This document shows positions 11,261 to 24,100 of a stretch of DNA of 64,000 bases, in pieces. Made by a program: the position numbers and the translations under genes. The DNA comes from Acanthornis magna (Eukaryota; Chordata; Aves; Passeriformes; Acanthizidae). The stretch covers positions 8,094,501 to 8,158,500 of the forward strand of contig JAWUZG010000004.1 in the NCBI GenBank assembly GCA_036785705.1. The letters run 5' to 3'. Below the pieces are notes generated by a model that saw nothing but the letters and a program-made list of their open reading frames with translations, did not search any database and was not told the DNA's origin. Position 1 is the first letter of the stretch. Every line of letters begins with the position of its first letter.

Positions 11261-11995
11261 AAAACATATAGTGTCTCACTGAATATATCCGGTTAGTCTG
11301 ATATTGAAACAAAACTAGTTTATAGTGTGGATATCAGGTGCTTGGGGTCAGTACTAATAAATATGCTCCTCTGATTTGCTTCCATCTACCCCAATGTGAC
11401 ATGACTTAGACTTAAATTATCATTAAAGCTAATCAAAGCTACCTAATAATAATTTAAAAAAAAATAATGTGATCATAGCAGTAACAAGAACAACAAGAAT
11501 ATTACACATCACTATTTAAAAAGAAGAAAACAGTAATTATGAAACAGTAATAGAAATAGATTAGTTTAGTCTTTCTGAAACCTTCTAAGACATATCGACA
11601 CTAGTGTAAGCCATTCACAATCACCCTGCACTGTCCTTCACCGGAGAGGATTTTATTTGCCTTTCTCCTGAGAATAGATGGAAATTTTGTATCAGAATAA
11701 GAGAAAAAGACCATAGAATAAAGACTGCAGACCAATGTTCCGTCAGACCTGCAGTTACCCACCAAAAAAATTTTAAAAGAAAACAAAGGAAGGGTGGAGG
11801 GGGGAATTAATAGGAAGGCAGGAAGATATAATTTTGTTTCCTTTACTCTTGAAGAATTAGCCTTTTTTTCAAACTCCTTCTCTTATTTGGCCACCAAAGA
11901 AAAGTCTACTGAGTTACTGTTCATGGGGTGTCTTAGATAAGATAAACACAGTATTTGTGTAGGTGTGGGCATTTTTCTCTTGCAGACTTACTGGT
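11261..11995. other. AT-rich stretch, nothing recognised
   Basis: Contains a purine-rich patch near 11770-11830 and otherwise ordinary AT-rich sequence. The 61-codon minus frame at 11601-11786 has no family resemblance. Confidence 0.55.
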
Positions 11996-12081
11996 TATAC
12001 ATACATATACATATACATTTACTCATATATATATAAATACATGTGTGTGTATAGATATATATATATATAGATACATATAAA
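11996..12081. repeat. AT/GT-rich simple repeat
   Basis: Mixed (TA)n, (CATA)n and short (GT)n runs, ending 20 bases before the CR1 at 12101. CR1 3' ends often sit beside AT-rich targets. Confidence 0.85.
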
Positions 12082-12100
12082 TTAGTTGTGTTGTTATTAA

Positions 12101-12540
12101 AATAGAATCATAGAATATCCTGAGTTGGAAGGGACCCACAAGGATCAAGTCCAACTCCAGGTGCTGCACAGGACCATCTCCAAGAGTCACACCCAGCGCC
12201 TGAGAGCATTGTCCAAATGCTTCTTGAACTCTGCCAGGCTCGTGCTGTGACCACTGCCCTATCACCCTCTGGGGAAAAACCTTTCCCAGATATCCAACCC
12301 AAACCTCCCCTGACACAACTTCAGGTCATTGCCACAGGTCCTGCCACTGGTAACCAGAGAGGAGGGATCAGTGTCTGCCCCTCCTCTTTCCCTCACGAGG
12401 AAGTTGTAGATACAATGAGGTCTTCCCTCAGTCTTCTCGTCTCCAGGCTGAATAAACCAAGCGACCTCAGGCACTTTTCCTAGGGCTTCTCTTATAAACA
12501 CCTATTATTTGTAGCCCTCCTTTGGATGCTTTCTAGCAGC
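12101..12540 (-). mobile_element. CR1 LINE 3' portion
   Basis: Starts 'aatagaatcatagaatatcctgagttggaagggacccacaagg'. It continues with 'caagtccaactccaggtgctgcacagga' and 'cttgaactctgccaggctcgtgctgtgaccactgccct'. It ends near 'tagccctcctttggatgctttctagcagc'. This is the 'cctgagttggaagggacccacaaggatc' CR1 subtype. About 440 bp, 5' truncated, with no intact frame of ORF2. Confidence 0.92.
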
Positions 12541-12639
12541 TTTATCATTTCAATAGAGTCATCTGATAGATATTCTGCAGTACATTTTTATATAAAGTGT
12601 CTGAGAATCTGCAACTGCCTCAGAAGCCAGCAGTATGCA
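12541..12639. other. Flank, nothing recognised
   Basis: A short unassigned interval after the CR1 at 12101. Confidence 0.5.
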
Positions 12640-12815
12640 AGGTTTGATCAGACAATTCCAAGTTGAGGAGTAAAATGTCTCCTGTCATCAGCCTGGTGAG
12701 AGAAAGAGTGAAGGCTGGGACAGTTGGCAAGGAAGACAAGGAGGCTGGGTTCCAGCAGGTTGGCAATTTATTGTCACCCATTTACACCCTTTGGTTCAAA
12801 GTCCATTAATATACA
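12640..12815 (-). mobile_element. Possible LTR remnant
   Basis: The segment 'ggctgggttccagcaggttggcaatttattgtcacccatttacaccc' resembles the R/U5 part of an avian LTR on the minus strand (reversed AATAAA at 'tttatt', reversed TATA-like 'atttaca'). The ends cannot be set, and no other copy exists in the window for comparison. Confidence 0.3.
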
Positions 12816-15800
12816 AATAATGCCATTATTCATGCAATTTGAAAATCATAGCACTTAATTCTATTTTATTTTAAATTGGATTTTATCACGAATATCCTAA
12901 CAAGAGTGGGCTGTAAGTTACTAGTCCACTAGATTTATAATGAACAATGACATACAGTGGATGATTTAGGACTCATCAATCCAAAATTATGAGCACATTT
13001 TCTGAGGAGACTAATTCATACTCTTTGCGAGTTCCACAGCTGCTGACTTTCCCATGGAAAAAATGCTGAAGTCTTTCTCTTGCTATTCCACACCTGACTG
13101 TTGGTCAGACATGCCCCACCTCCCTTTCAAATCATCTCTAATGCCTGCTAGGCTACATGTTAGCTCACTTTTCTGGAAATCTACCTGATAAAAGAAACAG
13201 TAACTGTATAGTAATTACAGAGAAAAAGTAAAATTTTATACTTCATGGCATCAAGAATATGTCAATTCACCAAAATTATGATAACATCTGGTTTCACAAA
13301 ATAATGTTTGCTCTCACAGAAACAGGACTGTTTCTTTCTGATCAGGGTTAATCAGCCAGATGGCTGGACAGAAAGAAAGTTTAGACTTAATCTTGGTATA
13401 AATAGATTAAGTAATCTTACTCATCAATTTCTTCTATTTTCTTCACTCAGCCAATTTTTTTACTATAATTATTATCATTTTGGTCTATTCTGAACAAGAG
13501 AAACATTAGTATTTCTGATCTGTTTTAGTTCATCTGGAGTAGCAGGAATCTGGAGAAAAGAGGACCAACTGTAAATCTGCTTACCAAAGCACTAATGCTT
13601 TCATGGAACTGCGCACACAGCATGTGCTTTATTATTCTAACATATTCTGCAGAACATTCAAGTCTGCACAAACTATTCTGAAAGTTTCTCCACAGAGTTA
13701 AGCTAAGAAGAACCTCCCGCACCTGAAACTCCCAAAACTTCCTAGAATGCAGCAAAGTATTGGTAGCATACTTTAATCCCCTTCCAAAAGCAGGTTGTTC
13801 CCATCAGACTCAAGAGAACCTAAAACTCATAGCCTTGTATGTTGGAACAGCTCCCCTAAGCATTGGCATTCTTTGCCTCATTGCCCACTTAGCTTTAGAG
13901 AATGTGGAAGGAAAGGGAAGAAACGGGAAACATTTCCTAAGGGTTGCCTATATTGCATTAACTAGAACTTTCAGGACTACCTGAATACCTCCATTATGTA
14001 CTTAGAAAATGAAGCACCCATGCAAGGCAAACTTCTTCACATTCCTACCTTTCGGTGAAGAAGCACTAAATTAGATGCAATGAATTTGAGACTTCATTAA
14101 ATCAGACAAGTGGGACATTTTGCAGATGCAGGGTTTCAGAATATATTTTTGGTTTGACAGTACTTCTTTATTGCCCAAAATGTATTCAACATAGACAAGG
14201 ACATCATGTTTCATGTATAGAACAATATTTATCTCCCTGTTTTATGGAACTTCTAAAGTCACAAGAATGTTCCTACTTTTTTCCTTTTCAGAATGAATAG
14301 GAACTTTTGTGCTTGAAGATCAGCCATTCATGTTCATGCTTCCAAGTGTCACTAAAACCTGTGAAAATAGCCCAAGAAAAAGTAATAGTCTGAATTATTG
14401 TTACAAGCACTATCAATTATAATGTTTAATGCAAAAATTAGAAACACTTGAACTTTAAAATGCATATTTGGTCTTCTAAGGAAAAAGCCACAATTATCTC
14501 ATGTTCATGTTGAAATAAATTCGATTTTCCAAAATAATTTCTTGCTATTTAGTCTTCTTTAAGTTGCATTTCTGAACTGATTTGGTAAACATTTGACAGC
14601 TGAAATCTGTCCATAACTGTTGGAATTAACCATTGTAATTTTTATTCTTCAGAAAAGAAAACTATGCAGCCAAATTTAACTCTTCTCCAGATGTTAAAAC
14701 ATCTTGAACTCATTTGTGCAGTTTAGTAGATATTGCATTATATGAAGAAAAAATTTGTAGTCATTAAGATGACTAATTTTGCTATATAAGCTTGATTTTT
14801 ATTTACAATGGTTTTTATTCTTTTAATTTCAACTGAACATGGCAAAATAAATAGTAAACCACTGGTCTAAATTTGTGAAAGACAATTTCATCTTTAATTA
14901 GGATTTATTTGAAAATTATTTTTAATTAAAAATGAAACAATCTTATTTGGTAAAAAGACACTTTCTAGAAATTATCATTTTATCTGAACAAACTTAAATA
15001 TCTGTTTTGATTGTGTGTTCTAAATTATTAATTTTAAAATTTTAAAACATCATTTCTTGTTCTAACTGAAAGAATATGTATTTAAATATGGATCAGCATT
15101 ACTGGTGTAATTGATCACAGAAAAACCTTCTTCCTATATTCATTAATTTGCTCTTGGCATCAGCCTTTGCTTATGAGTGTACTATAAATAATAGCAATTT
15201 TTAAATTGAAACAGCTAATTCTGTATTTTTGTCCATTCGGTAGAAGTTTAATAATAATTTACATTTAACCTTTGTACTTCATTACTTTGTTTTTCTATTC
15301 TCTCAATATCACTGTGTATAGAGAAATGTATTTCTGCTGGGGCAGTAATAACACATAACATGAATGCTACATTTCAGCGGTTTTCTCTTTAGAATTATCA
15401 TCATTTTGAAAATATGAAAAATGAAAGAGCTGGCATCTGATGCACTGGCTAGAGATTAAGTTATACACGCTACCATCAATCCATAATAGTGGTAATTTTG
15501 GAGGGAAATGCTTCTCATCTAACTTTAGTAATCTATTATGTAAATGTGTACACCTTAGGTGATATCTTTAAGCTTCTGCCAGAGCTGCTAAAGAGAAATA
15601 GGCATATTTAGGTTATGATTTATCCACCATGTTTAATGTCTGTGTAAGAATAAAATAGATGATACCTCATAAGTGCTTCTTTCTCTTCATTAACTATAAA
15701 ATGAGCCTTGGGTATCTATTCGAGGTTCATACATCTGTGCCATTTCCTAAGTTCAAAAAAATGTGTTGCTTCTTAAATGTCAGTAAGACATTTTAAGAAA

Positions 15801-16178
15801 TTAGCATAGCTTCAGAATAATATCACTGGTAATATTCCATCTTCCCTGTATATTGACTCACTAATAAAATAATTGTTCATATTTCTGGTTTTTTCATTTC
15901 AATTTTTGTTAGTGCCAAGATTAAAATGAGACTTGGAGTTTTATCATTCTCCCTCTAATTCCAGGAGAAAGCTCGAGTAGAAAGGGAGTTTGCTGCGACT
16001 CCAGTGTTGGCCAGAACTGAATTGTAAACTTTTTGATGTAGGTATCTGCCTGTGAGCTCCACTGAATTTAAATAAATCAAGGATTTCCATGTAAGTTGCC
16101 CAAATACATCATTGGTTTCTAGAAGCTGGTCCAAGAGAAAGTGGGTCTTCTATATTTGCTTTGCCCTGTCTTCAGCCC
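12816..16178. other. AT-rich stretch with candidate conserved non-coding block
   Basis: No gene or repeat family recognised. Frames of 60-76 codons at 13308, 13525 and 13760 lack known motifs. From about 14860 to 15260 the sequence is dense in TAATTA/ATTAAT cores and looks like a homeobox-bound conserved element (see findings). A short stretch at 15676-15710 vaguely recalls MIR but was rejected. Confidence 0.5.
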
Positions 16179-16888
16179 TGTAGACGTGTCTTGGTCATCT
16201 TAATAAAGCTCAGGTGACAACAGGTACCTAGAGGAAGGTAACAGATTTGAGTCAAAATAAAGGCAGGGAGATTGCTTGCCACTTACCATCAGAGGCAAAG
16301 CAGACTTGACTTGGGGAAGATTAATGTGATTTATTGCCAATTGAGATGGATAGTGAGAGGCAAAGACAAAAACACACCTTCCTGCCAACCTCTCCCCATC
16401 TTTTTTCCCAGGCTCAACTTCACTGCTTCACTCCTGACTCTTCCACCTTCCGCCACTCCAGCAGCACTGGTTAACGTGGAATGGGAGCTGAGGTCAGTCC
16501 ATAAAAACTCCTCTCTGTGACTCCTTTCTTCTCACATTTCTCCAATTCCCTGTTGTCCACAGGCTGTTTCATACCTGTTGTGGTGTGTTCCTATCAACAG
16601 GCTGCAGGGCACCTCCTTCCCTCCTTTCTCTCTCACCTTGCTCTGCTATTTCACACATTCCTCACTTGTCCTTCTGAAGCTGCCATGCAGTATTTAAAAA
16701 AAAAAAATTTAAATATATTTTAAAATACTGTTTCCTAAATACACTTTCCCCGAGGTCCCTCCACCTTGACTGTGGGGGTGACACTTGCCCGGAGATGGGT
16801 TGTTCAGAGCCAGTGGAAGCAGCTGTGTCCAGCATGGGCCAGCCCTAATCACTCCTCGCAGTGGTTCCTGCAGCCCCTGCTGCCAGCA
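16179..16888 (-). mobile_element. ERVL-type LTR, decayed
   Basis: Carries the family blocks 'aggcagggagattgcttgccacttaccatcag', 'caaagcagacttgacttggggaagattaatgtgatttattgccaattgag', 'cccaggctcaacttcac' and 'gaggtcagtcca'. It ends near 'cagcccctgctgccagca'. Reversed AATAAA at 16330-16335. About 710 bp against about 1 kb for the copy at 31556, so internal modules are missing. The left end is blurred, and no clear target duplication was found. Confidence 0.8.
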
Positions 16889-18649
16889 CTCAATACATTT
16901 AAGGTGAAAAAGTATTTCAGCTTTTTCAGAAAACTGTGAATTTGGAAGCCTGATTCACAGTAAAGCTCCTTTTTGACATTATAGTAGTCAAAATATCCCT
17001 GTAAAGTAGGTGATGCCTGATAAGCCTAAAAATCTATTGTTATGGCGATCTGAATGGAAATATTTTGTGCGCTACTCACATGATTTCCCAATGCAATATT
17101 TTCAGATATATGCTGTATGCTTTTGTCTGTTTAGATTTGTCTGAAAAGTAATGCGAGCAGGTGGGATAGCTTGTGAAACACCTCTGAGGAATCATGGATT
17201 TAAAAAGTGGATAAGAATAAAAGTACCAGGCAGAAAATTGTTAACATCACATGTTCATGTATCAGATTCCAAATTATTCTTTGCCTTAAGGAATTGAAGC
17301 CTCTATGTTTGAATGAATTGTCCTAGCCTTTTAAGACTATTTTTAAGGGTTGTGGACGTTTCTTTGTTTCTTTTTGATGGAAGAAGAGAGCGTTGTATAA
17401 TCATTTTGTACTGGAGCTGAAGCTTCAGGTAAGACAGTAAACATGTATCTATCAACAATTAAAAAGTGTGACATTTGTATATAATCTAAGAGATTTCCAA
17501 TTTCAGCAGAAAAATGTCAAAGTTTTCAGCATGTGTAGATTTGGGAGATATATGATATAAATACCACAGCTAAGCATAAATGACGAACAACTAAAACATC
17601 CCCAGAAAGTGACTGGTTGAGATGTATAAGAGCAGCAGTCAATATATTGACTATCTTAATGTCGGAACATCATGATAAAAACTTTGCAGCAAATGAGAAA
17701 GTAAGAGCGATGCATTGAAAATTCAGTACATGAGAAATGAGAATGACAAAAAGTTCCCAAATCGGGATGTGCAAATGGTAAAGTATACGCAGAATTCAGG
17801 GGAGAATTTGCATTGAGTGGAAGTGATGTTGCTATTTTGACGGTGGCTGCTGCATAGCAGGTGATTACTTCATGACAGAGAAGAATGATCCTTCTATCTC
17901 TCCTCTCTCCAGGTAGTTACAAAGCTGTCATCACTTCAGTACATGAATGTAGTTTCCTCTTCCTTCATTTATACAACACATCATTTATCTACTTTATGTA
18001 CACCATTTAGAACTACTTGCAGGAAGTCTCTGTGACAACCTTTGGTTGCAATTAGGTTCTGTCAAGTTAATTTCAAAAGTTATAAGTCATCTAAGTTTCT
18101 CTTGCATTTTATCACAACCAGTTCCATTCAGGATACTACGATGAAGTTACAGAAAAATACCAGCTCAATGTCCACTCTTCTAAAGCTATTCATTGTAACT
18201 TACATCAATAGAAAACTCCTAAATGGACAGTTAGAAGATGCAAAATTGCTGTCATTGAGAGATATTTATTATTTTATTTTGCAACCGAATCACAGACATA
18301 AAGAGGAAAATGTTAAAGATTTTAAAATTTTCAACAGTAAGTATTTTTGAAAGTCAGTCACAATCCTAATATACTGATATAACTGCTAACAAAAGGGGAA
18401 AAGTAATAGTAATCGTAACCATTTTCTGTTCTTGAAATAATTTAGGTCATTGGTAAGTGCCATACTAGTCAGTCTTGAGAAAAAAAGTAATCAAAATAAC
18501 TACAATTAGTAGGATTTACCACAAATTAAAGAATTCATGGGTTTAATATGACACAATATTTTGTGACCCTTTTTCAGATCCTGTCAATTTCCTCCCCGCG
18601 TCAAAGGCCACTGATTTCAAGAAAGTTTTATAACTTAGCAGAAACAGAT
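16889..18649. other. AT-rich stretch, no gene recognised
   Basis: Ordinary AT-rich sequence. The largest frame is 102 codons (18042-18350, plus). It is rich in Lys, Asn and Ser, has no domain I recognise and shows no clear splice or start context. Confidence 0.55.
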
Positions 18650-18888
18650 GCATAGGATGTTCCATTTGAACTTGAGGAACAACTTCACTGTGAGGGTGAC
18701 CACACACTGGAACAGATTGCCCAGAGAGGTTGTAGAGTCTCCTTCACTGCATATATACAAGAACTGTCTGGATTCAATCCCATGCCATAAGCTCTAGGAT
18801 AATCCTGCTTGAGCGGAGAGGCTGGACCAGATGATCCACTGTGGTCCCTTCCAACCTCACTCATTCTGTGATTCCATGACTAAGTGAA
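18650..18888 (+). mobile_element. CR1 LINE 3' end
   Basis: Contains 'aggaacaacttcactgtgagggtgaccacacactggaacagattgcccagagaggttgtagagtctcc' and 'ggctggaccagatgatcc'. The CR1 terminus is 'cattctgtgattccatgac'. 5' truncated and noncoding (3' UTR and the end of ORF2 only). Confidence 0.93.
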
Positions 18889-20426
18889 AAATTATGACAA
18901 TAACCAAGGAACCACTGCTTAGGCACAACTCCTTGCAGTTTTAATATTTTTAAAACTCAACACCTCCAATTTTATTGTTATTTAATACAAATGCAAATAT
19001 GCTTTCATTTGAGTGGACCCCCCTGAATTTTCCTACAATGGTATGAGACTTTAGTTAATATATTTTCTGCACTGTTATTAAAATTTACCACCTACTCATA
19101 TCAGGCAAAGTTACAGGATGGAACAATTAAGTTTTGCTTCACATTTAGGTTCTGTTCTGTTGTTTCTCCACCCAGGTAACAAAATTAAGTTGATCCAAGT
19201 GTGCACACATAATTTGCCAACAACTAGAAGCAGCATGCTTTGTATAAATGAAAATGTTTGTTCAGTGATTTTATTTTAAGCATTTTCAACTTTAGCAATT
19301 AATCCTGTGTTCAGCTTTGTTGAAACCAATAGTAGCTATCATTGTTTCATCAAAATTTCCTTCCCTATAATTACTAAGTATTGGTTTATACAATCTTTTA
19401 AGGTCCTACTAATTTAAACATTAATTGTGTTTTCCAAATGAAAACAAACCCAAAAGTATATGTATACCTCTATTTGCATTCTGCTTATATATCTGACATT
19501 CAGTAAAATTCACGAATGTTAAAAACTAGAATTTGTGACCAGAATAAGGAGAAAAAGACACCTCTCAAAATATAGTGTATTATTAAGAACATTATGAACC
19601 CCTTTTAGATTAAACCACAGTAATTTACAAAACCTAGGTGTGCTGGACCCAGGAGGTGAACAACCTGCTGTTTTCTTGTATTCTGCCTTTCAACTATTAA
19701 ACAGTATACAAATTTGCAGCTGCCAAGTGTCAGGTCATTGATTTTCCTGATTTTCCTTCCTACTAGGCAACAGCTGCTCTGCTCACTCTTCAGAAATCCT
19801 CCTCTCCGGATGACATTGGGAGTGTAACAAGCGACTGCATTACTGATGAAATAAAGCCTCAAATTACTCCAAGAAAATGACAAAACCCCCCCAAATTTTA
19901 GTAGAAATGTACAAATGACGTGCAGAAGAAATTGATGGGAACAAATGTGGTGTTTATCTGGAGTCATATCATACAAATATCAATTTTCTAATATACCCTC
20001 TATTGTACAAAAATTTACTTTGTTTACTAGTAAAATAAAGAGAGAGTCTTCAGCTGTTTTGTTTGCTCTTTTATTAAATTCTTAGACAATATTTTTGTCC
20101 CCTATGACATGAAAGCATGATTTTATCTGTTAAATGAAGCATTAAAAAAAAAGAGCATTGACACAGCTTTAACAAGTAGATTCTCTTGTATTTAAAAAAG
20201 CTGTGTTATCTGGTCAAAATTTCTCTTCCATTTACAATTTACATCAAAAATACAATAGATAAACTTAGGAATTATTAGCAATTGAATTAAGAACAGAGTG
20301 AAACACATAATCACACACAACTCCATGAGGCACATGTAGTTTTAACAATACCTGTGCTCCTGCTCACACTATTTGATAAAAGGCATTGTAAAATGAATAC
20401 ATAAAGAGGTAGCAACACAAGCATAA
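18889..20426. other. AT-rich stretch, no gene recognised
   Basis: The minus frame at 19605-19976 (123 codons) is the longest open frame outside the repeat-derived ones after the one at 30230. It has no recognisable domain or signal peptide and lies in ordinary AT-rich sequence, so I treat it as chance. Confidence 0.5.
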
Positions 20427-20490
20427 ATCACAGAATGACAGAGTGACAGAATCACAGAATCACCCTGAACAAAATCTTTCCAAAGAAAGT
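20427..20490 (-). mobile_element. Short CR1 3' relic
   Basis: 'aatcacagaatgacagagtgacagaatcacagaatcaccctg' is the reversed CR1 terminal repeat in an expanded form. It is followed by little else of CR1. Confidence 0.5.
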
Positions 20491-20699
20491 GTTCATTTGC
20501 ATGGAACAGTTTCCATACCCCTAATTTATCAGCTCTGCACTTACCCTTGGTGGAAAAGGATCAGGTCAGAGAAAATTTAGGCAAACAGGACATACAGAAG
20601 TCCTTGGGTTCTCATGGGATACACTCACAAGTACTGATGTAATTTCAAGGCTACTTTCAGTAATGTTTAAATGGCCATGGTGAGTGGAAGTGGTGCCTA
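20491..20699. other. Short unassigned interval
   Basis: Lies between a CR1 relic and the CR1 RT fragment at 20700. Nothing recognised. Confidence 0.4.
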
Positions 20700-21195
20700 A
20701 GGGACGGAGCAAAAAGATGTCACTCCTATCTTCAAGGAGGGTAAGAAAGAGGAACCAAGAATCTACAGATCAGTTAGCCTCACTTTAATCCTCATGGAGG
20801 TGATGAAAGGATCAACCTGGAAACTGTTTCCAGGCTCATGAAGGACAGGAAGGTGATTGGGAGCAATCAGCATGGATTTATCAAGGGGAATTCATACTTG
20901 AACAACATGATAAACCTCTTTGATGAAATGCCTTGCCTAGTAGATACAGGGAGAGCAGTGGATATTGTATAATGACTTAAATAAACCTTTTCACTCTTTC
21001 ATTCATAAGGTCCTCATGGAAAAGCTGATGAAATATGGGGCAGATGTGTAGACCCTAAGGGGGACTGAAAATTGTCTGAATGACAAGAGGCAGAGTGTGG
21101 CACAAAGTCTAGTTCAAGGTCAGTAACTAGCTGCATACCCCAGGGATCAATATTGAGTCTGATGATGTTCAAAATTTTCCTTAACACAATGGTGC
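20700..21195 (+). mobile_element. CR1 LINE internal (reverse transcriptase) fragment
   Basis: Follows CR1 ORF2 order: 'atcagttagcctcact', 'gaaactgtttccaggctcatgaaggacaggaaggtgattgggagcaatcagcatggatttatcaaggggaa', 'gggagagcagtggat', 'ctcatggaaaagctgatgaaatatggggcag', 'taccccagggatcaatattgagtc'. The domain A site is broken: after codons for D-I-V come stops at 20970-20975, where YLDF is normal. It lacks the 3' end, so it is an internal relic, perhaps separated by deletion. Confidence 0.9.
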
Positions 21196-24100
21196 TAGCT
21201 TGTCATCGAACACTAAGAACCTAAAGAATGTTCTTTGGGTTTGGCTTAGATTTTTTCCCTAGGAAAAAGCTCACAGAACTCTAGCTAATTGGTTATCAGG
21301 TAAGAATTCTTCCATTGCTTTTTTGAGTCTATAATCTGACAATTTGTTTCACCTTTGTCAGTTTTAAACATTTCTCAATGTTAGATTCAGTTTGCTTATT
21401 AAAATCAGAGGAGAGAAATAAACATATGTTATAGAGCCATTTCTTTGATCTGTTTAAAAAGTTTACATGAGGAGATAATAGTGAAAGTGCTCCTTTCTCT
21501 TTACTGGTTATATAAAGAGGTAAAGGTATGCAGTTCAGATACCTCTACCAGAAGCCCCTATCACTGGTGAATGAAAATCAATCAAAATATCTAAGTACTT
21601 AAGTATTTCCTTTGACTACTCATACAGATTCAATATTTACCGTGTAATAAATAGTCTCAAAAAAGCAATTTTCATGAGCTAAAAATAAAATGCACAAAAA
21701 TTAAAATATGTATGTTCTGGATTAACTGTCATTACTTTTACCACAAAAAATTATAAATATCACTCATAGGTTGGAAAACTAGATAGAAGAATAAACAAAA
21801 TAATTGTTTTCCACATGCATCTAGTAGCATTAAAATTATTAATGAGACAATGAATTTATTATGCCTGCTAAAATTATTAATTTCAATGATGATATAGTCA
21901 GTTTTCAAATTTAAAAAAAAATTAAGTAAAAATTTTCAAGTTAAAATTGCAACCTCAGGACTCATTATCCTCTTAAAGACTTTTAATTTGCGCTAAAATG
22001 AGACATAAAGAAAAGCCAACCTGTTAAGAATGAATATATTTTCATGATTGATGCACAATACAGATTAATAAGCAGCAAATCTTCCAAAACTTACTTGATC
22101 TGGGTTCAGATAAAAGTGGAAATTAGAGAAGGTAGATGATAAAATATACCCTTTAAAAAGAATGATACATGCATCACAAGAAATATTACATGAAAATTAA
22201 TTGTAATTACCTCATACATTAAAACTGGTTCACAGATTGAAAGTCGTTTGAGGAACAGTAAATGAAGGAGAACAAAACACAGCAGTATGTAAAATCTGGA
22301 TATGCAGTGAAAAATTAATAACTGTTAGAGTCTGTAAGAAACAATAACATACCAGTTAATATCTACAAATAAGTCGAAACTGGAAAATACTGCAAATTAT
22401 AAATACAGTGAAGAGAGAGAATATGTTGTCAGATAACAAATTTAGAGTGCACTTCCCCCAAAAATAAAAAGGACAGACTATTTCAGACATTAGCTGGAAT
22501 ATATAATTCAAGGTATTGTTTTAAGAAAGTAGTTAGACTGTAAAGCCCAAGAGGTACCACTGATAGAGAATTTTTCTATTACTTTCAGATGGAAAAAAGT
22601 AAATAAACAAAAGGCCAGAATAGACTTGTTAATGCTGAATTGCAGAAACAGAATTACAGAATCTAAGTTACCAGGTAGGAAAAGGATATGGTTGCATTCT
22701 CAATATGTCTGTTGTGACAGATCCAAATGGGATGCAATTGTGATCAGTGAAGGATTATTCTTAGTCCAAAACAGGTATTTTGTGTCTTGTCTTACCAAAC
22801 CTAGTGAGAGAAATGTGTTGAGTGATGACTTCACAATTCATTCCAGGAAACAAATCAATTATATATTTATCAAGATGACCTCTGGCTACAGCATCAAACA
22901 CAGATTAGATTGGCCAGTCAGATATTGCTCTGAATTGAAAACAAAAAGCAAATGTTTCTCTTTATCCAGAACTGATTGAAAGAGAGTTAAGGACTAACTA
23001 AACCTGAGCCCTCAAACTTCAATAGATCATCCATCAATATAAAACTAAAAATCTCAGTAAGATACTAAAGTATATGTTAATCTGATATGAGCTTGAGCAC
23101 AACCTTTGCATTGAGTTCAGTCCCAAGTACAGATACCTTTGTTCAATTCCTTCAAATTTCCAATTAATTAATGCTTACTCAATAATTACTTCTTCATCTC
23201 AAGTGCATATGTATCTGTATCCTGAATGAAAACATATTAAAAACAAAGGATCTCCAGAGAGAGATTCTAATGATGAGTGTCCAAATCAAGAGGAGACTCA
23301 ACAAGTATTTAGTCTACCTTTTTACACTCAGAAAAAAAGAATATCTGTTTTCTCCCATATTTCATAAACAAAAATATCTTTTTAGTTAGTTCTAGCAAAA
23401 AATGAGGTAATGCAAAAGCAGCTTTGAGAAAAGAGTTCCTTAAGTAGCTTATTACACTTTGACAAACAGAAAACCCAAGTAAGGCAAGAGCAGAATTTGT
23501 TTAACATTAATCAATGTTAAACATAGAGTTTTTTAAAAGGGCCAGAAATTAGAGATATCAAGTGTCATTCTTGTAAAGTAGGACACTACTCTTTTTCAAG
23601 TACTTCTGTAGAATTTAGATGCACAATTCCACTTCATACTAAGCCATCTCGGAAAGGGTTAACTTCCATTCTTTATTTTCCACTTACAAATTTTCCCTTA
23701 CATTATAATCAGTTTAAATCCAGTGAGTGGTCAAAACCACTTGTGTTTGAAACCTTACCTTAGCTTGTATCATTTGCAGAAGCATTCAAAGCTTAGATGG
23801 AAAAACTTTGCCCTTTTGGCTCAATGCTTCTTTTAAAAAAAAAAAAGTATTTGAAATCTAATGTAAGTTAAATGAAAAGTTGTAGTCCTCTACATAACCT
23901 CTCCAAATAGAAAGCAATAATAGGTTTACTTTAGTGATAGCCTGAAATAAATACATTCAGAGAGATCTCATTAGATACAGACTTTGGTTGCTTTTAGTCC
24001 AGTCAAGTACCTATAATTTTCCTTCAAGGTCAAACCATAGGATGTTCGATCTGAAGCAAAATCACAGCATTTCGTTCCACTAAATCCCAGTTTCCTGAAG

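Noticed and set aside
15676..15710. MIR-like string 'cttcattaactataaaatgagcc'
   Set aside because: Only about 20 bases resemble the MIR end, with no supporting core sequence.
19605..19976. 123-codon minus frame
   Set aside because: No family resemblance, ordinary AT-rich flanks, treated as chance.
22626..22979. 117-codon plus frame
   Set aside because: Low-information composition and no domain or exon signals.
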